Source: Singulisphaera sp. GP187 (lineage in GTDB: Bacteria; Planctomycetota; Phycisphaerae; Phycisphaerales; SM1A02). From it: a DNA stretch of 51,556 nt. Position numbers and translations under genes: made by a program. A model generated the notes under the pieces. That model was not told where the DNA came from. It made no database searches and worked only from the letters and a program-made list of their open reading frames with translations. The stretch is taken from contig CAMAXY010000014.1 in NCBI GenBank assembly GCA_945862215.1, forward strand, positions 1 through 51,556. The letters run 5' to 3'. Numbering within the stretch: the stretch's first letter is position 1; each line of letters starts with the position of its first letter. Positions 7,431-15,897 of the stretch are shown piece by piece.

Positions 7431-9032
7431 TCAATGCGTTGAGGCTGTGGGCAACGCTTCCTGCGATGCAGTCAGAACCATCGGCGAAGCTTGCGCAGAA
7501 CTTTTTGCCGCCCCAATCAATGTTCCCGCAATCGCCGACAAGAAGATTGTTCCCACTCCGCAAACGACTGCAGCGATAAAAGGCCAGCGACTTGGAACAG
7601 ATGTCACTTCTTCGGATCGAGCCGATGGTGGAGCAACCAAAGGAACGATTGCCAACTTCAAATAGTACAAACCACTGATTGCACTGTTGAGCACCGCGGC
7701 AAGAACCAACCCAAATTGATCCGCTTCGAATGCGGCGATAAAAAGATATATCTTGCCGAAAAATCCGATGAACGGCGGCATTCCAACCAAAGATGCTGCC
7801 GAGATCGCAAGCATCCATGCCATGACTGGATGTCGCAAACGCAGTCCAGCAAGATCGGAGAATGAATTGATTTCTTCGCCGCGACGTTCAATTGCTGCCA
7901 GTGCAGCGAATGATGCAGTCGTCATCACGCCATATGCAAGGAGATAAAAATAAAGCGCTTCGATTCCAGCCGTTGCACCTGCGATCAATCCGAGGATCAA
8001 GTATCCAGAGTGTGCCACGGAGCTGTACGCCAACATTCGCTTCACAGATGACTGCAAGAGTGCGCCGATGTTTCCAAGAGTCATCGTGAGAATTGCGATC
8101 ATCCATAAAATCGCTGCGATTGGTGTTGGCAATCCGGTGTATGGAATGCGAATTCCATCTGTATCAATCAGCGTGTGACCGCTCCATCCAACACATGACA
8201 AGATGAGCACCATTGCTGTGAATCCCGCAGTCTTTGGAACGAACGCCAAGAATGCAGTGACATGCGTTGGCGCGCCTTCATAGACGTCTGGAGCATAAAA
8301 CTGCATCGGAACTGCGGTGATCTTGAAGCAAAGTCCCAAGAGAATCAGAACAATTCCAATGGTTGCCAGCGTGTCAATTCCGCTCCCTGCAGATTGAGCA
8401 GCCAAAGCACTTCGAATTTCCAAGAACTGCAGCGAACCCGTCGAGCCATACAAGAGCGCGAAGCCATACAAGAAGACTGCGGTACTCATTGCTCCGAGAA
8501 AGAAATATTTGACGGCAGCTTCTTGATTTCGATTTCCGGAACCGCCGATGGCAACCATGATGTATGTGGGGAGAGAGACCAATTCAATGGCGAGGAAAAG
8601 CCAAATCAAGTCCTGCGCATTACATAAAAGCATTGCGCCCATAATGCTGAGCAGAAAGAATGCATAGAACTCGCCACGCACGACGCGCTGCGGATCGAAC
8701 GCCATCCGACCGCGTGCGACAGATTCTTCCATTTTCCGATCGACAGAACCGACCGAAAGTAGAACGAGCAATACTCCGACTCCAGCCAAGAGTGGCTTGA
8801 CGAATCTTCCAAGCGTCGGCAACAGCAAGTTGGCTGCTTGAGCATTCTCGTTGGTCCAAGTCAGCGGGACTGCGGCGATCGAAGCGATCAATGCAGCGCA
8901 AGTGATAAATGGCAGAGATGCACGAATTCCGTGATTCTTCGAGAGACCCAAGATTGCGACAGTGACCGCAGCGACAAAAAGAATCATCTCTGGAGCAAGG
9001 AGAATCAAGCGTGGTGACATGGCTTCGATCAT
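7431..9032 (-). CDS. nuoN: NADH-quinone oxidoreductase subunit N
   Basis: A 533-residue membrane protein with about 14 hydrophobic segments, one of three antiporter-like proton-pumping subunits of respiratory complex I. Typical motifs are LAIELVSLPTYIM (with the key Glu), a GA.STA.FLYG stretch, PFHFW-like KITAVPMQFYAPDVYEGAPT, and KRMLAYSSVAHSGY with the conserved Lys. The start ATG overlaps the stop of nuoM by 4 bp (ATGA, 9032-9029), so translation is coupled. It is the last gene of the nuoJKLMN run, with tRNA-Arg immediately downstream. The length is in the upper normal range because of a polar C-terminal tail. Confidence 0.96.
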   Translation of the reverse strand: MIEAMSPRLILLAPEMILFVAAVTVAILGLSKNHGIRASLPFITCAALIASIAAVPLTWTNENAQAANLLLPTLGRFVKPLLAGVGVLLVLLSVGSVDRKMEESVARGRMAFDPQRVVRGEFYAFFLLSIMGAMLLCNAQDLIWLFLAIELVSLPTYIMVAIGGSGNRNQEAAVKYFFLGAMSTAVFLYGFALLYGSTGSLQFLEIRSALAAQSAGSGIDTLATIGIVLILLGLCFKITAVPMQFYAPDVYEGAPTHVTAFLAFVPKTAGFTAMVLILSCVGWSGHTLIDTDGIRIPYTGLPTPIAAILWMIAILTMTLGNIGALLQSSVKRMLAYSSVAHSGYLILGLIAGATAGIEALYFYLLAYGVMTTASFAALAAIERRGEEINSFSDLAGLRLRHPVMAWMLAISAASLVGMPPFIGFFGKIYLFIAAFEADQFGLVLAAVLNSAISGLYYLKLAIVPLVAPPSARSEEVTSVPSRWPFIAAVVCGVGTIFLSAIAGTLIGAAKSSAQASPMVLTASQEALPTASTH

Positions 9033-10651
9033 TCGCCTCTCGATTCGCTGGTCTTGCCATTGATGGATGCCAGGGGAGTCCCAGCAGACTGAGACATATA
9101 TCGTTCAACTTCCTTTGGATAATTTGCCAGCATTCTTTCCGCGCAAGGCGCGATTGCATCAAGCATCGGCTTTGGTTGAAAACCAAGCCAAATGCAAGCG
9201 ACAGCAAGTGGTGTCAAGATTGCGATCTCTCGGAAGCAGAGGTCTTGTGGAAGACGAATTGCCGAAGTTGCATGAGCAGCATCATCGTGCGGTTCGCGCA
9301 ATGGACCCCAAACAAGTTTTCCAAGAAGGATCAGCAAATACATCGCTGCGAAGATCAAGCCAAGTCCTGCGACGACTGCGTACCAAGGCCCAAGCACTCC
9401 TGGATATCCAGTTTGTCCGTCATGTTCAGAAATGAACGTTCCACCCAAGCAGAGGAATTCTCCGACGAATCCGTTCAATCCAGGCAAGCCAATACTGGCC
9501 AGAGTGAACAAGACCATGAACGAAGCCCACACTGGCATTCGCTTTGCAAGACCACCAACAACATCCGTGTCCTTCGTGTGGTAACGCTCATAGAACATTC
9601 CGATGCACAAGAAGAGCGCACCAGTCGAAAGTCCGTGGTTGACCATATAAAAGACTGCACCTTCTGCGCCGACTGGATTGAGTGCGAAAAGTCCGAGCAT
9701 GCAAAGCCCAAGATGAGCAACAGATGAATAGGCGATCAACTTTTTTGCGTCTGTCTGGACCCAACAAATCAGCGATGCATAAATGATTGCGATGATCGCA
9801 AGCACGGCAACGAAACTCATCAAGTCCGCGCCACCTGCAGGAGCCATCGGTAGAGCGAAGCGATAATTTCCATATGTTCCAAGTTTCAACATCGCCGATG
9901 CGAGGATGACCGATCCCGCAGTAGGCGCTTGATCATGAGCGAGTGGAAGCCATGTATGCAGAGGGAAAAGCGGAACTTTCACTGCAAATCCAACCATAAA
10001 AGCAGCGAAGACCCAATACTGCGTCGAACTTGGCAGACGCGTTGCGGTCTTGGTGAGCGTGTCAATATCGAAGTCCCAGGCACCAACTGCCAGACGATGC
10101 TCCCAACCTATGTAAATCAGCGTTGCAAGCATGAACATCGAACCCAAGAATGTGTACAGAAACATTTTGACTGCAGCGACGCGTCGCTCGGTTCCGCCAT
10201 AAATCGCAATGATTAAAGTCATCGGCACAAGTGTGAACTCATAACCGATATAAAACAGTATTGCATCACGAGCGGCGAATGCGAGGATGATCGATGATCC
10301 AAGCACGAGGAACCACCCGTAATACTCCTTGGTTCGTTCAGTGATTGCACTGAATGATCCAACAATGCACAGCGGCATTAGGAATGCGCTGAGCAGGGCA
10401 AGCAACAGCGAGACCGTATCGAAACCAACTGAGAATGTGATGCCTGCATGTGGAATCCAACTTGGTCCAGTTGTTTTTGGAAAATGTTCTGCGTTATGCC
10501 ACGCTGGAAAATTCCACGCGAAGATTGTGAGCGCTCCAAGCGAGGCCAAAGTGCCTGCGAATGCAGTCCACTTCGCAGATTTGGTGGGACCGATTGCAAC
10601 AGCAAATGCCGCAACAATTGGAAAGAGAATGCTGGTCCAAATCAAGAGCAT
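9029..10651 (-). CDS. nuoM: NADH-quinone oxidoreductase subunit M
   Basis: A 540-residue antiporter-like subunit of complex I with about 14 membrane segments. Clear signatures are YIGYEFTLVPM (functional Glu), KVPLFPLHTWLPLAHDQAPTAGSV, and KKLIAYSSVAHLGLCMLG with the channel Lys. It pumps protons in the distal membrane arm. The start is 1 nt after the nuoL stop (TGA-C-ATG) and the end overlaps nuoN by ATGA, so it is inside a tightly coupled operon. Nothing unusual in length. Confidence 0.96.
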   Translation of the reverse strand: MLLIWTSILFPIVAAFAVAIGPTKSAKWTAFAGTLASLGALTIFAWNFPAWHNAEHFPKTTGPSWIPHAGITFSVGFDTVSLLLALLSAFLMPLCIVGSFSAITERTKEYYGWFLVLGSSIILAFAARDAILFYIGYEFTLVPMTLIIAIYGGTERRVAAVKMFLYTFLGSMFMLATLIYIGWEHRLAVGAWDFDIDTLTKTATRLPSSTQYWVFAAFMVGFAVKVPLFPLHTWLPLAHDQAPTAGSVILASAMLKLGTYGNYRFALPMAPAGGADLMSFVAVLAIIAIIYASLICWVQTDAKKLIAYSSVAHLGLCMLGLFALNPVGAEGAVFYMVNHGLSTGALFLCIGMFYERYHTKDTDVVGGLAKRMPVWASFMVLFTLASIGLPGLNGFVGEFLCLGGTFISEHDGQTGYPGVLGPWYAVVAGLGLIFAAMYLLILLGKLVWGPLREPHDDAAHATSAIRLPQDLCFREIAILTPLAVACIWLGFQPKPMLDAIAPCAERMLANYPKEVERYMSQSAGTPLASINGKTSESRGE

Positions 10652-10652
10652 G

Positions 10653-12803
10653 TCAGTTGAACCCCCGCAACCAAACCCAACTTAACCACGCGACAACCAA
10701 CGCAATTCCACCAGCCATTGTTGCTGCATAACCCTGAAGCGCTCCTCCATAGAGTGGCTTGAAGAGTTTCCCGACTGCGATGGGAAGCTTTGCCAACCCG
10801 TCGACCATCACACCGTCAAGGAAATGTCGATCGCCGAAAGAAAGAATTTGTGCGCCAAGCCACATTGGCAAGCGGAAGCATGCGTGATAGATCTCGTCCA
10901 CATACCACTTGTTTTCCATACAAATTGGAACCCAGCGAATCCACCATCGTCGCAAAAGCGCAGCGCGCAATTGATCGGCCGACTTTCGGGAACGCAAATG
11001 GAGATACCACGCGACCAGGATGCCACCAATCGACGCTGTGCAACCGACGACGGTCAATCCCGTGTGCGCATCCATTCCAAGCACTGTGGGGTGCGCCTCA
11101 GAAACTTCAGCACCGTGATCTTCGGCAAGACCAGCGCCTTCCATCGCGCTTGATCCTGCGATCATTTGCTGAGCCCAATTATCTTTGTGAGCGAAAGTTT
11201 CGTTGTATCCAGGAATTCCAACAACCAAAGCTCCAAGAGCAAGAATCAAGAGAACGCCATTGATTGCCCAGCGGGGCGCATGAGGATGGAATGCGTGAGT
11301 TGACTTAGCTGCGGAAGCGGGAGCAGGTTTTCCATGCGTGTCATGTTTGTCATGCGTGTCATCATGCGGTTCATGATGTCCTTCAGCACCAGGTTCGAAA
11401 TGAAGTGGCCCTGCGCAGACTCGAAACCAAACGCGGAATGTGTAATACGCAGTGAGCGCTGCAGTGAAAAGACCAAGCCAGCCAAGGAATCGGAAATCTG
11501 CGCGAACACTCGTCAGTGCTTTCAACAGAATTGCATCCTTCGAAAAGAATGCTGCGGTGTATGGAAATGCTGAGAGCCATAAACAGCCAACCAACATCGT
11601 CCACGAAACGATTCGCCAACCAGGCAGGAGGCGAAGCCCGCTCAATTTTCGAAGGTCAAGTTGACCTGCAAATCCGTGCATGATTGCTCCAGCGGTGAGG
11701 AACAAAAGAGCCTTGAAGAAAGCGTGAGTCAGCGTGTGATAGCACGCGCCAAATGTTGTTCCGACTCCAAGTCCAAGGAACATATAACCCAGTTGTGAAA
11801 TTGTGGAATATGCGAAGACTCGTTTGATGTCGTACTGCGCCATGCCGATTGTGGCAGCAAGCAGCGCGGTCAATCCACCAACCCACGCAACAGTGGCGAG
11901 CGCTTGTGGATGAAGTTCGAAGAATGGATACATACGCGCAATCAGATAGACACCTGCTGTGACCATCGTCGCGGCATGAATGAGCGCAGAAACTGGAGTT
12001 GGACCTTCCATCGCATCTGGCAGCCAAGTGAAGAGTGGAATCTGCGCACTTTTTCCGAAGGCACCAAGCATCAGCAGGAATGGAATCACGGAAAGTTCCC
12101 AGTCCACAGATGTTTGTCCGCCCTTGTTCATCGCTGCGAACAACTCGGAATATTGCACTGTGCCATAATTTGCCCACAACATGAAAATTCCAAGGGCGAG
12201 TCCAAGATCGCCAATGCGGTTCATGATGAACGCCTTCTTGCCCGCGGCAACCGCAGCGGGGCGCGCGTAGTCATAACCAATCAACAAATAACTCGCCAGA
12301 CCAACGCCTTCCCATCCTAAATAGAGCATGATGAGGTTGTCGCCCAAGACAAGCGCGCTCATGGAGAAAAGGAAAATGCAGATGCCGAAAAAGAAACGCG
12401 AATATCCCGCGCCACAATCGCCTTCCATATATTCACTGGCATAGATGGAGATGAGGGTTCCAAGTCCTGTGACGAAGAGCATCCAGTAGAGCGTCAACGT
12501 ATCGATGTACATCCCGCAATTTGCGGTGAACGATTGGAATTGACCCGTTCCCCATTGGAAAGAGAGCCACTGAAAAATCGGAACTTGCACTGGTCCTGTG
12601 TATGCAAAGTATGCCTTGACAATGATGCCGAATGATGCGGCGAGTGCAAGAATCGTGATGATTGCAGCAGCCTTGCCTTTCACACGCAGAGCGCAGCAAA
12701 GAGCACATCCAACGGCGGCAAGCAAAGGAAGAAGCAGGGCAAGTCCGACCCACGAAAGTTCGGGGGCAATGATTGCTTGTGGGATGGAAGTGAGTTGTGT
12801 CAT
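10653..12803 (-). CDS. nuoL: NADH-quinone oxidoreductase subunit L
   Basis: A 716-residue terminal antiporter-like subunit of complex I with the long lateral helix at the C-terminus. Motifs include WEGVGLASYLLIGYDY, KSAQIPLFTWLPDAMEGPTPVSALIHAATMV and IKRVFAYSTISQLGYM. I choose the ATG at 12803, which overlaps the nuoK stop as ATGA; the GTG 21 nt upstream lies inside nuoK. An odd feature is a His/Asp-rich loop of about 37 residues around residues 471-508, with nine histidines (EGHHEPHDDTHDKHD...), between two late membrane segments. It could bind metal or simply be a lineage insertion. Confidence 0.96.
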   Translation of the reverse strand: MTQLTSIPQAIIAPELSWVGLALLLPLLAAVGCALCCALRVKGKAAAIITILALAASFGIIVKAYFAYTGPVQVPIFQWLSFQWGTGQFQSFTANCGMYIDTLTLYWMLFVTGLGTLISIYASEYMEGDCGAGYSRFFFGICIFLFSMSALVLGDNLIMLYLGWEGVGLASYLLIGYDYARPAAVAAGKKAFIMNRIGDLGLALGIFMLWANYGTVQYSELFAAMNKGGQTSVDWELSVIPFLLMLGAFGKSAQIPLFTWLPDAMEGPTPVSALIHAATMVTAGVYLIARMYPFFELHPQALATVAWVGGLTALLAATIGMAQYDIKRVFAYSTISQLGYMFLGLGVGTTFGACYHTLTHAFFKALLFLTAGAIMHGFAGQLDLRKLSGLRLLPGWRIVSWTMLVGCLWLSAFPYTAAFFSKDAILLKALTSVRADFRFLGWLGLFTAALTAYYTFRVWFRVCAGPLHFEPGAEGHHEPHDDTHDKHDTHGKPAPASAAKSTHAFHPHAPRWAINGVLLILALGALVVGIPGYNETFAHKDNWAQQMIAGSSAMEGAGLAEDHGAEVSEAHPTVLGMDAHTGLTVVGCTASIGGILVAWYLHLRSRKSADQLRAALLRRWWIRWVPICMENKWYVDEIYHACFRLPMWLGAQILSFGDRHFLDGVMVDGLAKLPIAVGKLFKPLYGGALQGYAATMAGGIALVVAWLSWVWLRGFN

Positions 12804-13144
12804 GATTCGCCAAGGTCCGACCACGCGTCCGCACTCAATGTTTCACGCTTTCGATAGAGCAGAACGACGAGAGCGAGCGCGAGCGCAGCTTCCGCGGCGG
12901 CAACGGTGAGAATGAAAATAACGAATACTTGGCCAGAAACATCCATTCGCAATCGAGCGAATGCGATCATGGCGAGTGCAGCACCTTGGAACATCAGTTC
13001 GGTGCAGAGAAACATAATGATCATGTTGCGTCGGCAGAGGAACCCAACAAGTCCAATGACGAAAAGTAATGCGCTGATTGCAAGTGCGACGGCAATAGGA
13101 GCATTCGCGGCGATGGTGAATCCGCTGGAAAGTTCTTGATTCAT
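12800..13144 (-). CDS. nuoK: NADH-quinone oxidoreductase subunit K
   Basis: A 114-residue three-helix subunit of complex I, homologous to MrpC. The second helix carries the conserved Glu (MFLCTELMFQGA) and the third follows with FVIFILTVAAAEAALALA, again with a buried Glu. The N-terminal extension before the first helix is about 10-15 residues longer than in E. coli. The start overlaps the nuoJ stop (ATGA, 13144-13141) and the end overlaps nuoL (ATGA, 12803-12800). Confidence 0.96.
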   Translation of the reverse strand: MNQELSSGFTIAANAPIAVALAISALLFVIGLVGFLCRRNMIIMFLCTELMFQGAALAMIAFARLRMDVSGQVFVIFILTVAAAEAALALALVVLLYRKRETLSADAWSDLGES

Positions 13145-14127
13145 CGGTTCGCCTTTCCCTGGCTGCTCTGGCTTCCATCCATAACTTTTCCCAATCCTGC
13201 GAGCGCGCGACGATCATCGTCTGCAATATCTGTCTGCTTGCGTGCAAGCACAACCGCACCAAACATTGCCATCAAAAGGATGATTCCTGCAAGTTCCAAA
13301 CTCACTGGAAATCTCGTCACGAGGGCCATCCCGACGCGTGAAGTGTTGTCAGGAAGAAGTGATGGGGCAAGGGTCAGATCGCTTGGAGTCATTTGGCCTG
13401 CACGCTCGACAGAAATGATTGCTGAGTGATCAGTTTGAACAGCGATCATTTGTCCGTCTGTTCGAGCAACGACTGCGGTCACGGTTAAATCTGTTCTGCG
13501 CGCTTGTTCGAGCAACAGCTTGGGCATCATGGAAAGATCGCCCCATCCTTGGCGGATTGCACGATTCTGATCAAGAATAGATTCTGCTTTTTGTTCGCTC
13601 ACCGAGAAAATGCTTCCGCCCAGAACCGCGATCAACACGAAACCTGCGATCACTGCGCCTGCAGGTTCTCGTGCAATTCGGTCGTAATCCACGGCATCGG
13701 CTGAACCAATATCAGCAGGGGATTGCTGTGCAAGCATCAGCACAAATAAATAGGTGATGAGAATTGCGCCGGCATAAACGATGACCAGCGAAAACGCCAC
13801 AAATTCTGCGGAAAGAAGCACATAAATCGCTGCGCCGCTGACAACTACCAACACGAAGTAGAGCGCGCAGAAGACGGGACGGTGATGCGTGATGACTCGA
13901 ACCGCAGAAGCGACAGAAACAAATGCGCAGAGAATCATCAACCCAAGCGGGCCAATGTCACTTGCAGGCGTCGGAATCGTTTGGACAACAATGACGAGAA
14001 TCCAAGCGATTCCAGCAAGTCCAAGAATGGTCGCGCCCATGCGAAATTTTCTCCCACTCTGCATGAGCAGCAGTGTGAGTCCTGCAGCGGCAATCGCACA
14101 CGCGGCATAAAAAATTGTCGGCACCAT
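13141..14127 (-). CDS. nuoJ: NADH-quinone oxidoreductase subunit J, enlarged
   Basis: A 328-residue subunit, against about 165-200 in most bacteria. The core is clear: ALYFVLVVVSGAAIYVLLSAEFVA then IVYAGAILITYLFVLML (residues about 89-132) and a last helix LELAGIILLMAMFGAVVLARK (277-297). Two parts are extra: an N-terminal pair of membrane helices (1-75), and a soluble loop of about 90 residues (175-265) placed just before the last helix. That loop would lie on the outer face if the topology is normal. It is the first gene of the nuoJKLMN run. The genes for nuoA-I are not in the window and must be elsewhere if complex I is complete. Confidence 0.93.
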   Translation of the reverse strand: MVPTIFYAACAIAAAGLTLLLMQSGRKFRMGATILGLAGIAWILVIVVQTIPTPASDIGPLGLMILCAFVSVASAVRVITHHRPVFCALYFVLVVVSGAAIYVLLSAEFVAFSLVIVYAGAILITYLFVLMLAQQSPADIGSADAVDYDRIAREPAGAVIAGFVLIAVLGGSIFSVSEQKAESILDQNRAIRQGWGDLSMMPKLLLEQARRTDLTVTAVVARTDGQMIAVQTDHSAIISVERAGQMTPSDLTLAPSLLPDNTSRVGMALVTRFPVSLELAGIILLMAMFGAVVLARKQTDIADDDRRALAGLGKVMDGSQSSQGKANR

Positions 14128-14251
14128 TGCGCGTCAGTTCTCCAATCTCAAACGAAACCTGTCACTTCCGTGTGACGGGGGGAGTGGGGAAGATAATGGC
14201 GAATCGCAATGCCTGCAACGACCTTCTTTCAAGGGGTACTATCGGCGCCTG

Positions 14252-14869
14252 ATGAACGACCTTCAAAGGATCATTCCAAACACAATTACCGTTGGACGGC
14301 TTGTGCTTTCCGTGGTCTTTTTTGTCGTGATTTCTGGTGTTGCTTGCACTCCTGGCGAAGATCCATCGCGAGCTTGGTGGGCCGTTTGGATTTTTATTGT
14401 CGCCGCGGTGACAGACGTGCTTGATGGCTATCTCGCCCGCAAATGGAAAACGGTTTCTCCGTTCGGTCGGATTCTTGATCCCGTGGTTGACAAAATTTTG
14501 GTCATCGGAGGACTCGTTTTTCTTGCGTCGCCACCATTTGTTGATGGCAGTGGCGTTCTGCCGTGGATGGTTGTCGTGGTCATCGGCCGCGAACTGCTTG
14601 TTACCAGCGTGCGCGCTGTCATCGAAGCTGAGGGCACTCCATTCGGCGCGGATTGGGGAGGCAAGATCAAGATGCTCGTGCAGTGCGTTGCAGTGCCTGT
14701 GTGCTTTGGAAATGCGGCGATCGAATCGCGACGAACATCATCTGCTTTCAATCTCTTCGCAGCAATTATGCTGTGGGGAATGATCGTTGTGAGTGTTGCA
14801 AGCGCCGTCCCCGCAATGATGCGCGCCGTTCAATTTTTTAAGGGAAAATCAAAGGAAATCGCTCGATGA
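14252..14869 (+). CDS. pgsA: CDP-diacylglycerol--glycerol-3-phosphate 3-phosphatidyltransferase
   Basis: A 205-residue membrane enzyme that makes phosphatidylglycerol phosphate from CDP-diacylglycerol and glycerol-3-phosphate. The complete CDP-alcohol phosphotransferase motif D-x2-DG-x2-AR-x8-G-x3-D-x3-D is present at about residues 51-76 (DVLDGYLAR..., ending GRILDPVVD). The opening NTITVGRL is typical of PgsA. Five or six hydrophobic segments follow. The stop overlaps the start of pgpA by 4 bp, so the next two steps of the pathway are translationally coupled. No Shine-Dalgarno is evident. A TACTAT hexamer 9 nt upstream may be the -10 box of a very short leader. Confidence 0.93.
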   Translation: MNDLQRIIPNTITVGRLVLSVVFFVVISGVACTPGEDPSRAWWAVWIFIVAAVTDVLDGYLARKWKTVSPFGRILDPVVDKILVIGGLVFLASPPFVDGSGVLPWMVVVVIGRELLVTSVRAVIEAEGTPFGADWGGKIKMLVQCVAVPVCFGNAAIESRRTSSAFNLFAAIMLWGMIVVSVASAVPAMMRAVQFFKGKSKEIAR

Positions 14870-15414
14870 CCAGTGGACAACGCTTGCCAAAGGGATTGTC
14901 TCCATTGGCTCTGTTCTCCGTGACAATCGGTGGATTGGGGCTTCTTCGTCCAGCGTCTGGATCGTGGGGATCACTGCCTCCAGTCGCTCTTGCTTTATTG
15001 ATCGTGTGGAGCGGCGCTCCGTGGTGGGTTCTGGATGTCTCGCTGGCATTGACAGTCGTGTTCGGAACGATTGCATGCGTCAAGTTTGGAAAGCTTGCTG
15101 AAGAAGCATTCGGCGCGAAAGACCCATCATCAGTTGTGGCAGATGAAACAGCGGGATGCGCAGTGACATTGCTCGCAGTTCCATGGTGGATGATTGCGAC
15201 AGGAGATTCAAATGCATTGGTCCGCACTGCGATTGTCTGCGCGACAGGATTCTTTTTCTTTCGACTCTTTGATGTTTGGAAACCAGGCTATGTCGGAGAT
15301 TTGCAGTCGCAACCTCATGGTTGGGGAATCGTCTTGGACGATCTTGCAGCGGGCGCTTGGGCGTGGCCGCCAACCATCCTTTCCGCTGTTATTGCCCTGC
15401 AGTACTGGGCGTAA
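14866..15414 (+). CDS. pgpA: Phosphatidylglycerophosphatase A
   Basis: A 182-residue membrane phosphatase that removes phosphate from phosphatidylglycerol phosphate to give phosphatidylglycerol. Family marks are the N-terminal GLGLLRPASGSWGSL (in place of the usual G-AP-GT-GS) and DPSSVVADETAG in the middle, which carries the acidic metal ligands. C-terminal FFFFRLFDVWKPG and LDDLAAGAWA also fit PgpA (the FD-KP and DD-AG motifs). The ATG overlaps the pgsA stop (ATGA). The stop is only 3 bp from the stop of the convergent SRPBCC gene. Confidence 0.93.
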   Translation: MTSGQRLPKGLSPLALFSVTIGGLGLLRPASGSWGSLPPVALALLIVWSGAPWWVLDVSLALTVVFGTIACVKFGKLAEEAFGAKDPSSVVADETAGCAVTLLAVPWWMIATGDSNALVRTAIVCATGFFFFRLFDVWKPGYVGDLQSQPHGWGIVLDDLAAGAWAWPPTILSAVIALQYWA

Positions 15415-15417
15415 TCA

Positions 15418-15879
15418 TCACAGCGGACGAACCGTGCGCATATCGACGCGGGCTTCGAAGACCGTCCGCAAATTGCATAAATACCAGCGCCAACTCTCCG
15501 CATCTTCAGCCATTGCCATGAGTGCTTCAGGTCCAGTTCCAATTGGTCCCATGCGCAAAACAACTTCGCTTCCGTTCTCGACCGATGGATGAACCGACCA
15601 TTCGATGCGAACGAATTTGTCATCGACTCGTGAAGGCCAATGCCAAGTGATTCGTCCGCCTGAATCAAATTCTTCGATGCCAATCGTCAATGTTCGTTTG
15701 AATTTACGATCCCATCCAAGCACAATCGATCCACCAGCGCGAAGATCAACTTGTGCTGCGACAGGAAACCAACGGATCAATCCAGCCTCCGTGGTCAGCG
15801 CAGCGAAAACTTCTTCAGGATGCGCTGCGATCGTCTCTCGCAAGACGGTCCAAACTCCTTTTTCATCTTGAACAACCAT
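15418..15879 (-). CDS. SRPBCC / AHSA1-domain protein
   Basis: A 153-residue soluble protein of the START/Bet v1-like fold. The order ETIAAHPEEVFAALTTEAGLIRWFP, then a Gly-rich strand, WHWPSR and a long C-terminal helix with W--YL-NL fits Activator of Hsp90 ATPase homologue 1-like (SRPBCC) proteins, which bind hydrophobic ligands. No ligand can be assigned. It is 18 bp downstream of lysA on the same strand, probably co-transcribed, and its stop is 3 bp from the convergent pgpA. Confidence 0.82.
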   Translation of the reverse strand: MVVQDEKGVWTVLRETIAAHPEEVFAALTTEAGLIRWFPVAAQVDLRAGGSIVLGWDRKFKRTLTIGIEEFDSGGRITWHWPSRVDDKFVRIEWSVHPSVENGSEVVLRMGPIGTGPEALMAMAEDAESWRWYLCNLRTVFEARVDMRTVRPL

Positions 15880-15897
15880 TGGTCAGAATTCTAGGGC

